DNA of 64,000 bases from Biomphalaria glabrata (Eukaryota > Mollusca > Gastropoda > Planorbidae). The stretch covers positions 9,922,645 to 9,986,644 of the forward strand of contig NC_074720.1 in the NCBI RefSeq assembly GCF_947242115.1, in the 5' to 3' direction. The first letter of the stretch is position 1. Every line of letters starts with the position of its first letter. Below, piece after piece: positions 54,603 to 64,000 of this stretch. A program made the translations under genes and the position numbers. A model generated the notes under the pieces. The model was given only the letters and a program-made list of their open reading frames with translations. It made no database searches and was not told the DNA's origin.

Positions 54603-56499
54603 CATTGTCTATAGATGTTGATATGTCAGGAACATCATGAAATATCTCAGAATATCCTTCACTTACATTCAATATGTCTTTCATACCTTTCAACTTTAAA
54701 TGATCTATGTCAATGTCTTTGATAGATTCAAATTGTTTAGATGTCGTTGGTAATAGTTCATTTATATTGTCTTCATTTTTCTCTTGAATTGTTTCTAAGC
54801 ATGTAACATTGTCTTCTAGTTCTTTTGATAAGTTTTCTTTATATGTATCCTCGTTGTATTTTTCAAGCATATGAACATGAAACACTTTGACATATTTGTT
54901 AATGTTTATTTCATAATTTACGTTTGAAATCTTTCTGATGATAGTAAATGGACCTTGCCATGTATAAATCAGTTTATTTCTCATGTCAGGTAACCATAAC
55001 TTCACTTTGTCTCCTTGTTTAAAATTTCTAAACTTTCTGTATTCATTTAATGCTCTTTCATTTTCAATGTTGACTTTAGCTTCTTTAGTTTTTTCACATG
55101 GCTCTATGACTGTAATATTTATATCAAAACCATGTTGAAATGTTTTCGTATCTGATTCATCTTGCTTTGACTTTGACATTGATGCATTCGAAACAAATAT
55201 GTTCAAATCTGTATTTGATTGACTTTCTTTGGAAGCACTTTGTTGCTGAGTCATATCACGATTGTTGCATAAATTGTCCATCAATGTCAGACGACCTTCT
55301 GTCTTAGAGTTAAATGTAGAATTGTTTAATTCCTCAACATTTGAGTCATTTTTGTCTGGTATAATATTTTCAACTGGTTCATAACTTTGTTCAACATTCA
55401 AATTCTGTTCTTGAACTTGTTTTCTCTTAGGATTGTTCATTTGACAATCTGGACATTGACTAACATGTTTCTTAACATCTTTTGTAATACTTGGCCAATA
55501 AAATTTGTCAAGAATTCTTTTCTTTGTCCTCGTCACACTCGCTAATTTGGTATGTAGAAAATTGTGATTCTTTTCAATGATGTCTTGTGTATATTTCAGT
55601 GGTAAAATGATTTGTTCAACAAACTCATAGGTATCATAATTAACACTTTTCTTTACAAGTATTCCTTCTTTGAAATAAGGTACATTAAGTCCTGGCTGCT
55701 TTACAATTGTTTGTGCCTTCTTGTACATTCTTGTCAAAGTTGTATCTTTTTTCTGATCAGCTTTAAATTCTTCATTATTAAATAGTTGAAGTTCAGTAGT
55801 ATTCTTGTTGTACTTATAAACAATGTAAGGTCCTTCAGTAATGTTTGTTTCTTTTTCTTCAGTTTCATTTTCTGTTTCTTTTATTTCTTTAAGTTTCCTT
55901 TCTTCTTCTTCTTTTCTTTCTTTAAGTTTTCTTTCTTCTTCTTCTTGTATTTCTTTAAGTTTCCTTTCTTCTTCTATTCTTGCTTTAAGTTTTCTGTCTT
56001 CTTCTTTTTCTTGTATTTCTTTAAGTTTTCTGTCTTCTTCTTCTTGCATTTCTTTAAGTTTTCTTTCTTCTTCCTCTCTTTTTTCTTTGCGTTTCCTCTC
56101 TTCTGCCTCTATGTCTACTTGTCTTCTTTTGTCGTCTCTAAGCATTTTTCTTTCTTCTGCCTCTTTTTCTTCTTGTCTTCTTTTTTCTTCTCTAATCCTT
56201 TTTCCATTTTTCTGCCTCTTTATCTTCTTTACGTCTTCTTTCTTCTGCCTCTTTGTCTTCTTGTCTTCTTTTTTCTTCTCTACTTCTTTTTCTTCTGCTT
56301 CTTTATCTTCTTTACGTCTTCTTTCTTCTGCTTCTTTATCTTCTTTACGTCTTCTTTCTTCTGCCTCTCTTTCTTCTTTACGTTTTTGTATATCGTAATT
56401 TACTTTTTGAGTGCACCATTGCTCCATTCTTTCTTGTGGCATGTTACCGTAAGCGGCTATTTTGATGTATTCTTTCCACAAGTACGAGACTAATGCCAT
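54565..56499 (-). mobile_element. Coding part of the LTR element: charged coiled coil plus integrase-type domains
   Basis: A 644-residue frame: a gag-like start, a Lys/Glu-rich coiled coil over roughly the first third, a zinc-binding motif of the integrase type (HNFLH ... CPDC) near the middle and a C-terminal segment (GDKVKLW, GPFTIIRKI) typical of gypsy-type integrases. Treated as a fossil of the element, not a host gene. The coiled-coil DNA also gives Phe/Ser-rich shadow frames on the other strand. Confidence 0.75.
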
Positions 56500-56685
56500 T
56501 GTAATAGCTTAACAACTGTACTATTTATAAGTAATGCCTACACTAGCGATGACCGACACCTGTCCCCAGGTGAGAGGTTAACTATGGCTGACCTAGTTAA
56601 ATATCGATCGATGTCTCCTCTAAGGAATGCAAGTGGTCAGTATTAGTAAACAAACTAGTGTACAACTAGCTTTAGTAACGTTGCC

Positions 56686-56955
56686 TTCACAGCTTAATAA
56701 ATATAGCTTTCACAGCTTAGTAAATGTAGCTTTCACAGCTTAGTAAATATAGCTTTCACAGCTTAGTAAATATAGCTTTCACAGCTTAGTAAATGTAACT
56801 TTCACAGCTTAGTAAATATAGCTTTCACAGCTTAGTAAATGTAGCTTTCACAGCTTAGTAAATGTAGCTTTCACAGCTTAGTAAATGTAGCTTTCACAGC
56901 TTAGTAAATGTAGCTTTCACAGCTTAGTAAATGTAGCTTTCACAGCTTAGTAAAT
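56686..56955. repeat. 23-bp tandem repeat within the LTR element, about 11.5 units
   Basis: The unit is ACAGCTTAGTAAATGTAGCT then TTC, with an A/G variant (AAATATAG or AAATGTAG). It lies upstream of the coding part in the element's orientation. Confidence 0.93.
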
Positions 56956-57380
56956 ATAAAATGTAAGGTACTGACCTTAAAACAGATGATCTGTCTTGCA
57001 GGACGTCCTCGAGATCTTTGTCAAATATTATGTAACCTGTTGACTGGAAGTTTCAATCATAAAATACTTTTCTTGTTGAAGTTTTCTGAAAGAGGCTTTT
57101 CTTGTAATGCTTAGTTGAGGCTTTGTCGTTACGAGAGGCTATGATTTATTTGTTAGAGGCTTTTCCTTTTAAATTTGTAGTACTTGCTAGAATATGCCGA
57201 CTTTATTCCTTGAAAATGCAGTATGTGATGCTTGTCTTCGTTGGTGCCTTTATTTATAGATGCCTTTTTTCGTCAGGAAGTGCCAATATTTGTGACGTAT
57301 GTATTCTTCGATGTCGCCTTTATTGGTTGATTCCTGTATTCATCGATGCCTTGCCTTATTTATCGGAGGTGCCATAAATG

Positions 57381-57764
57381 TGACGAACTGGCCGAAGGAT
57401 TGTATTCATAAGTTGATGAATTCATATGAAATGAAGAAAGAAACATCTCTCTGTATTTTCTTCAAACTTCTTTAATAATACTTCTTCAACTTTCACATCA
57501 ATTTAACTTCTTAATTCAATAACAACTTGACACGTCATAAATAAAACTTAAAGATACATAAAACTTCACTTAGTATAACTTCAACTTCAACTACTAAAAC
57601 TTTACTTAATGGACCCGCTAATATCACAAAACTTATTACTAATCGAGGACTGAGCGAGGACCATCGCTCTACAAGAACTACTACTATGCGAGGACCGAGC
57701 GAGGACCCCGTCTAACTCCCTTTCCCTTAATTTATACTTTCTTTAATCGTACGTTCCAGAATCA
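57381..57764 (-). repeat. Long terminal repeat (5' copy in element orientation)
   Basis: Second LTR copy. On the element's strand a TGG-initial word (TGGCACCTCCG), six bases inside the LTR, may be the primer-binding site. Confidence 0.88.
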
Positions 57765-58571
57765 TGGAACCTTCTCCGATAATTATTTTAGTAACTTTGA
57801 CCTTCTAGAAGCTGACGTGTGCTATTTTTTCCCTTAACCTCTTTCTTTGATTGGATACCTAAAATTAACTTGTTTACGCTGGACACTTGCACTGGTTTGA
57901 ACTCGAGCTTCTAGAAACTGGTCGAAATAGGTCACAGACTCGACTCGTGACACTGCCTCTGAACCTCTGCCTCCTGTAATTATATACTTGGGCTGTCCAC
58001 CTTTTACTTTCTGCTGGTCAATCACTAACAAAAAAATTGGTTCATAAAATCTGTTTAAAGTTATTTTTATTAATTTAGATGGGAAATTTATTTCCGGAAA
58101 AGGATAATTATTTTAAATCTTTGATACTAAAAATTGGAACTATTTAACTGACAACAACAACAACAACAAATAGAAGACAGAACCCATGGGGAAGTAGATG
58201 ATGTGAACTAGAAGAGTATCTCTAGATGGCTGACAAGGCGATACGTTTACCAAATCACAAGTAACTAAAGAATGAGTGTATCGAATGTCAGCTGTAGATG
58301 AATTCACGAATTTAACTCTTTCTCTCCTAATCGACGATACCATCGTTGATTTTGACCTCATTAAATTAAATTAATTATATTTTTTTTTTTAAACTTGACT
58401 TTGAATTATAAAAAAAGAGATGATATTTCCCTTTAATGCTATACCAAATACAACATTTTCTGATAACAAACAACAAAGCCATTGAAGCCCAATCATAAAA
58501 GATCTACAGCTAATTCATTTATTGTACACCCAGAACACACAACATCAACGTTAATTGTATCTGGCAACTTA
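57765..58571. other. Unassigned DNA right of the LTR element
   Basis: No gene recognised. Contains an ACA(ACA)n-type run at 58150. Confidence 0.5.
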
Positions 58572-58690
58572 GATGTGGCTATATGGGTTTTCGGGAAAAT
58601 GCCTGGTGGGCCGGTACCCTATTGAGCCGGTAGGGTCACCGAAAGGGCCCCATGAATTCCAGTAAAATGTTTAAAGATCTTATAATATTC
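58572..58690 (+). mobile_element. Fragment of the GGGGCGGACTGGC hAT family
   Basis: TGTGGCTATATGGGTTTTCG, AATGCCTGGTGGGCCGGTAC, GAGCCGGTAGGGTCACCG and CTTATAATATTCT match the left part of the 45664 element. The terminal bases are lost. Confidence 0.7.
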
Positions 58691-59046
58691 TCTTTAAATA
58701 CAACATTTTGAGCGTTGTGATTTAAAAACAAAAATCTTGTACACTTTAAAGTCTAAAAACTAATCTAAAGCATTGCCGTAAATACCCTACATCAGTCTAG
58801 AGTGCTTCTAGTAGACGTCAATTCCTTATACACACTTAGCGATAAACAAGAAACTTAGGGCCTTTATTTCTTATAGAGATCGACGTTAGTGTGAGTATAT
58901 TTTGGAGAACCTATAAAGAGACCAACAATGTTTTAAGTCCTAGAGATGACATGTCCATGTCATGTTATTGGTTAGGTGGAGTTGTCGCATGAACTCTAGT
59001 AGCCGCTACGAAGTACTTCGTAAATCATAATTATTTTCTTCAACAG

Positions 59047-59168
59047 TGTAGAAATGTGTCAATTGGAGTCAAAATGCAAAAGAATCGAAAAAGAAGGAGC
59101 AGAAAATAAGTCAGATAAAAAGCAACTATTGCTGGAATCCTGTACTAAGAAAATAAAAACCTTTAAAG
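59047..59168 (+). CDS. Candidate orphan exon (about 40 codons)
   Basis: Between an acceptor (TTTTCTTCAACAG) and a donor (GTAGTT) there is an open stretch reading VEMCQLESKCKRIEKEGAEN, KSDKKQLLLESCTKKIKTFK, with one spare base on each side. It is charged and has three cysteines. No partner exon was identified with confidence; a 34-bp open piece at 59585-59618 fits in phase but could be chance. No family recognised. Confidence 0.25.
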
Positions 59169-62100
59169 GTAGTTGACTGTTAGTAACTATGTCATATATT
59201 TTAAATTTATTTAAGTATTACTAAATTTAAAATTTTTAAGGTGAAATATAAAGTCTGCATTAATCGTGTTCTTTCCTTTTACTAATAATGTTTAAAATGA
59301 ATAAAATGTTTTAATTCATATAACGTTTACATTTTAAAGCAATATTTACAAATTACTAAATAAAAATCTTTCAGATATAGATTTAATTAGAAGTACATAT
59401 AAATAACATCGAGTCTCTTTACGGATTTTTCTTACATGAACATTTATTCTTATTTTTAATTAATAATTAACTAAAAATTGCAATATATCGTGCTTATATT
59501 TTTTATATATTTTTTTTTACGATTTTCATAAAAATCAGTTTTTAAAGGTTAGCGTAACAGAATTTCTTTACTCTTCCCAATTAGCAGCTATCCTAAGCAC
59601 AAGCCAAGATAAATGCAGGTCAATTGTTTGACTTCAATCATAAAGCTTTTCTATGAAATTCTACTACTTTTGTACCTTTATTATATCATCCTAGACCCCA
59701 ATCCAAATCCATTTGCATCATTAGATTTCCTGTTCTGTTGGTGTTTGCTGGGCTGTTTCCAACAGATTCTAGTTTGACAATTTTTTTGACCATTTAGCAC
59801 CTATTATATGTCGTAAGTAATATTTGGTGAATGCCTGAAGCTTGTCTGTATCGCTATTTGGTACTCTCCATGTACTCTCCATGTCTCTGTGCGAGACCCC
59901 ACAAACCGCGTGGCCTTGGTTGGTTTCTCACGTTACCTACGCGTTGCGCCGCCACTGCGCTTGCGAAATATTTCTACAAGTCACAGATTTCTATGCTAGG
60001 ATTTAATTCAAAATGTGTACGTGTGATATGCTCACAAAATGTAATGATGGGCGCTTCTACTACTTAATAGGGCGAGGTTAATTTTTAAAATCTCCAACTG
60101 CCTTGTTCGTAAGCTGCCTGCATCTTTCTCTCATGTATGTAAATTCAAGCAGGATCGCGCCTAAGCTGGTCTTGAAACATTTTTGGGAGTCAGGCCTATC
60201 AACTTTCAGCTTGCCAAAGTATATACCCTTGCGCAAGGTCGTTCCTATTGCAGGATATATGCTTTGCCTAACGTTACAGTCAAGCTATAAGCATCTTTCT
60301 ACGCCACTGACTAGGAAAGAATGCATTTTTGGGGCATTTCTATGGATATCTTCTGTAACTCTATCTTAAAAAAGGTTTAACTTAGATGAAGCTAATTGTT
60401 GGCAATGAATATATACCTTTTTATAGATTTCAGTGTTTGTTTTGTAATCAAATATTTATTCCTTGTCCACTAAATGTTGAAGAATAGAGGTACATTCTAA
60501 ATGTATAATATAGATCGTAAGTAAGAGTTTCAATTTCCTCAAAATTATATAAAGAAGTTATACATTTTAAAATTGGTTTTTATTCAAAAAGTACAAGTTT
60601 CAACATTGAATTATTTTGTTTCAAAAAGATAAATAATATACATAATCTGCATACTACTAATTTTAACTTTATCACTGTTTACGATGATCTATGCAACTCA
60701 AAAAAAAATCCTGGATAGGCTTATTTCTTCACTCTTACAAGTTTAACTGAGTTAAAAACTTAGGCCCAAAATTTAAGACCAAACAAGCCTCTACACACAC
60801 ACACACACACACACACACTCACTCATACGCACACGTCAAAAGTAAGAGTAAAACAAAAAAAAAAAAAAAGGAGCAGATTGGAAGATTTAATTTGGCGCGG
60901 TACTGACCTAGCAGACGACTTGGTGGTGCTTGCGTGTTGTGTTGTGTTTGTGTTGTGCTCACTCTCTGTATGCCGCGGGCTCCCTTCTGGCATGTCTTTA
61001 TCTCATGACTCAACTCTAAACAGTTTAGACAGACAAGGGGCCTCGGAATTGTGTTGCCCGGCATCCTTTTCTACTAGAAGAGAACAACCAAAGCTGGAAA
61101 TGCGCGTGAAATTAAGACACGTGATAGTGAAGAGGATATATTGGAGGGAGAGGGGCAGAGAGCAATAATGAGATTTAAACTTGTAAAAAAAATACTTTTT
61201 ATCCCCTCAAAAAAATTTATAAACTTAAATTGTAGCAGCATAGAAAAAAAAATAAGTTTGTGTTACACATGAACTCACTGGCGGCCCCTAAGGGCCTTGA
61301 GACCTTACTGTTTCGATACATATAAAAGTCGTGTATAAAACATAGTCGACGTAGGTTATAAAGAATTTCTTATTGAATCTTTTTTTAACATTGCTTTTAT
61401 ATACATATTTATTTTAAGCATACTTCAGTTTTAAAAACAAAACACGCTCTCAGAAAATAATATATAACTGTTTCTATTATTATCACATTCTTTGCAAATA
61501 TCAAGACATAATGTTTTTATATTCAGTGATGTTCACTATACAACAGCCTAACTATATAAGAATAATCTTTCTTAAATAAAAGGTTTATTTTTAAAACAGG
61601 AGACAAAATGTAGCAGATGGTATTATTTTTGTGCACAATAAGGCAATAGTAAAATCATATACGAGATAAAACGAGACAGACATAATGACAGTCGAACAGC
61701 ACAAAATTATGGAGACTTTTCGCTACGGGGCATGTTACGTATAGGATATAAATGATCAAGAGAGGATTATATAACTCTTTTACTTCTCAATTAAGGATCT
61801 TTTATAATTATTCTTTATAATAATAATTTCTACTTTTATAACTCATGCTGCTTGAATAATGACCAGTAATCATTCTGAGTGTCCTATAAATACACCTGAA
61901 TCAGGTAGCTTCTAGAAGTTTGTGGGCCTACATTTCAATTTATATTACTTGTATGGCCCAAAGCCAACTGTAAAGTTTCGAGATTTTAACTTCAGAGGAA
62001 CAAAGCCTGCTAGGTAACGCTCTTGCATTGTTTGTACAAGTTAACTCTAATTATAGACGCTCAGCATTTAGTCTACTTTTGTTTTTACATCAGCTGCTAG

Positions 62101-62213
62101 CCATCTATCTCTGTGAACGTTTTGTCTTAACTCAATGGCCTCGTTAAACAAGTAACCTTATTAGTCATCAAAGGGCGGTTAGAAACATTACGATTTTAAC
62201 ATTCATCATCATC
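59169..62213. other. Unassigned intergenic DNA
   Basis: AT-rich. A (CA)n tract at 60794-60820 and poly-A at 60856. Open frames up to 96 codons show no recognisable domain. Confidence 0.45.
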
Positions 62214-62430
62214 TCTCCCTGGACTTGCTTTTGTGGGTGCTGTGATAATCTGTCCCTGGACTTGCTTTTGTGGGTGCTGTGATAATCTGTCCCTGGATTT
62301 GCTTTTGTGGGTGCCGTGATAATCTGTCCCTGGATTTGCTTTTGTGGGTGCTGTAATAATATTGTCCCTGGACTTGCTTTTTGTGGGTGCCGTGATAATC
62401 TGTCCCTGGACTTCTATTTGTGGATGCTGT
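62214..62430. repeat. 37-bp tandem repeat, about six units
   Basis: The unit is CTGGACTTGCTTTTGTGGGT then GCTGTGATAATCTGTCC, with small changes in later units. Because 37 is not a multiple of three, open frames here shift from unit to unit and are not coding. Confidence 0.92.
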
Positions 62431-62649
62431 GACTGTTCGTGTAACAAAATCAATCATCTCTTCCAGGTGAGCAGGTCTGTGAGGGTATTTTGACTTTCCC
62501 CCCCCCCATTCCTTATTTTTTTCACTCCTTTGTAGCGTTGTCCCATCAAATAGTCAAATACATTACTTTGAAAGCAAAGTATAATCATATAACTATTCTT
62601 CAACTATAATAATATAGATTAAATATTTATATAACTGTATCCAACTAAT

Positions 62650-63085
62650 AAAAGCCAACACAAATGATTAGTCACAAAATAGAGCAATGAGATTCATAAC
62701 AAACAAATATTCACATTGGACTAGAGTAACACCTTTAGTAAAATCACTAAATTTAGAAAGCCTTCAGGAAAGAAGATTCAAGGGTAAAGTAGCAATTATA
62801 CATAAAACACTGAACCATAATCTTCAAATACAAAAACAAAATTTAATAAAATACTTAGAAAGACACAAAGACAAAATGGCAAGTATAGTTTCATATGCTA
62901 GGACAAATTAGTAAAAATACTCCTTCTTCCCTAGTGCTATTAGAGCATGGAATGGGTTGCCTGAGCTAGCCAGGAAAACCAGTGACTTAGCAGAATTTAA
63001 GTCATTGGTTAATATGCATGACTGAATGCATGACGCGTAGGACGTAATCATCTTCTTTTTTAAATAACGTCAGTATTATATAAGA
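62650..63085 (+). mobile_element. CR1-like LINE 3' end (RT C-terminus and tail)
   Basis: Encodes AMRFITNKYSHWTRVTPLVK, LNLESLQERRFKGKVAIIHK, then after a stop YSFFPSAIRAWNGLPELARK and LAEFKSLVNMHD. The phrases (Q-ERR, FPSAIRAWNGLP) are the usual end of CR1/jockey-group reverse transcriptase proteins. A non-coding tail ends near 63085. Truncated at its 5' side and interrupted by at least one stop. Confidence 0.85.
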
Positions 63086-63912
63086 CGGTAATAATAGTCA
63101 ATTCACTAAAACGCAACGCGTGGCCTCAAATTACAGTTTATATTGCCACTGTATCTGTTTCAGAGTGTTGAATAAAATATACGTATTTAGAAATAGCGTA
63201 TTGAGACCTAGGCCACGCATTTAATACACGAAATCTAGTGGAAAGTACTCAGCGGTGAAATAACCGGCTTTAACATCCGGTAGCCACATGTGCACCAACT
63301 TGTTCCTCGTCTGTTTACCTTTTTTTTTTTTTGTCTTCCTAAAGACATTGGCAGCAAGTAATTGAAGACAACCATGGAAGGAAGAAATGAATAAAGGTTA
63401 ACATCAACGGCAGTGGAACCCGTTCAACTGCAAAGCTGTCGCTGAGCTCTGCTTGTGCCGAACTATGAGAAAAAAAATAGGAAGGTCTGCTTGAAAGGTT
63501 TGGGTTTTTCTTCAAATGTTATGCGAGTAAGCACATTATGCAGTTATGAGGTTTGGAATTAAGCGGGTTCCAGTGTATCACTATCAAGCTAGACAACGTT
63601 ATTGTATCAGCAGAGTCAAGTGATAGATCTTGGTGGCGGGAGTGAGGGTTTAAGGCGGCCGTCGTCACCGGAAAACGTGTCTCGAGGTCAGTATCCACAC
63701 CCCTCCTTCGGTCCCTCTGACTCCATCTTTCCCTCTCTCTTCCTCTCTCCCTCCTACTTTCAGTCCCTCCTTCATCACTCCCTCGCTATCTTTTTATTCA
63801 GACGTTAATTCAAAAAAAAAAAAAAGAAGATTAGGCCCTTCGTGTTCCTAGGTCACCCTAGTCAGGCATGTTAACCAATGACTTAATTTTTTAAAATCTC
63901 TTTCTTTCTCTT

Positions 63913-63946
<34 letters not shown>

Positions 63947-64000
63947 AACGGGAAACAAGTATGTAAGCAAGATTAGAATCCTAATTACAACCCTCGTTTT
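63086..64000. other. Unassigned right edge of the window
   Basis: Pyrimidine-rich stretch at 63690-63790 and (CT)n at 63905-63946. No gene recognised. Confidence 0.5.

Larger units (their letters stand above)
54219..57764 (-). mobile_element. Ty3/gypsy-like LTR retrotransposon fossil, minus strand
   Basis: Two direct repeats of about 384 bp (54219-54602 and 57381-57764), each TG...CA, bound the element. By eye they differ at only about two positions, so the insertion is recent on a genomic scale. The interior carries one long minus-strand frame with integrase-type parts and a 23-bp tandem array. No reverse transcriptase region was recognised, so it appears to be a non-autonomous or incomplete copy. 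No matching short target duplication was seen at its outer ends. Confidence 0.82.

Noticed and set aside
55786-56493. Phe/Ser-rich frames of up to 235 codons on the + strand
   Set aside because: Shadow of the Lys/Glu-rich coiled-coil coding on the other strand of the LTR element.
62196-62457. 82-85-codon Pro/Thr/Lys repeat proteins on the minus strand
   Set aside because: 37-base tandem repeat translated in shifting frames.

Overview
The window is nuclear DNA of a mollusc, most likely a gastropod. It is AT-rich and has small exons in long introns, gt/ag splice sites, tRNA-derived SINEs, LINE tails, many hAT-type DNA transposon relics and extensive mini- and microsatellites. The protein-coding content points to shell formation. 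The species cannot be fixed from sequence alone; a freshwater pulmonate snail is a guess from the repeat types.

One gene can be assembled with confidence. It lies on the + strand, with 20 coding exons from 18878 to 51567. Joined at matching phases they give one open frame of 2,970 bases (989 residues plus stop). The product is a secreted protein: signal peptide, three von Willebrand factor A (vWA) domains, a canonical six-cysteine peritrophin-A chitin-binding domain, two more cysteine-rich modules, and a C-terminal laminin-G-like region. This order matches the Pif / BMSP group of mollusc shell matrix proteins. Only the first vWA domain keeps a full metal-binding (MIDAS) motif.

Layout: 1-174, end of a hAT relic; 985-1465, a repeat ending in (GATA)n, whose sister copy is at 12790-13425; 1466-7188, a 36-bp minisatellite of about 159 units with higher-order structure; 7.2-18.8 kb, gene-poor DNA with a 15-bp repeat, hAT relics and SINEs; 18.9-51.6 kb, the Pif-like gene, with introns full of repeats (28-bp and 33-bp minisatellites, SINEs, a 2.2-kb inverted-repeat element, solo LTR candidates, a Mutator-like MITE and a hAT-within-hAT nest in intron 17); 52.6-54.0 kb, a hAT element with a perfect 8-bp target duplication; 54.2-57.8 kb, an LTR retrotransposon fossil with nearly identical LTRs; 57.8-64 kb, mostly unassigned DNA with one candidate exon, a 37-bp tandem repeat and a CR1-like LINE tail.

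No tRNA or rRNA gene, CRISPR array or bacterial operon was seen. The best candidate for something worth describing is the shell-matrix gene with its unusual module set. Next are the large 36-bp minisatellite and the nested transposons in the gene's largest introns.
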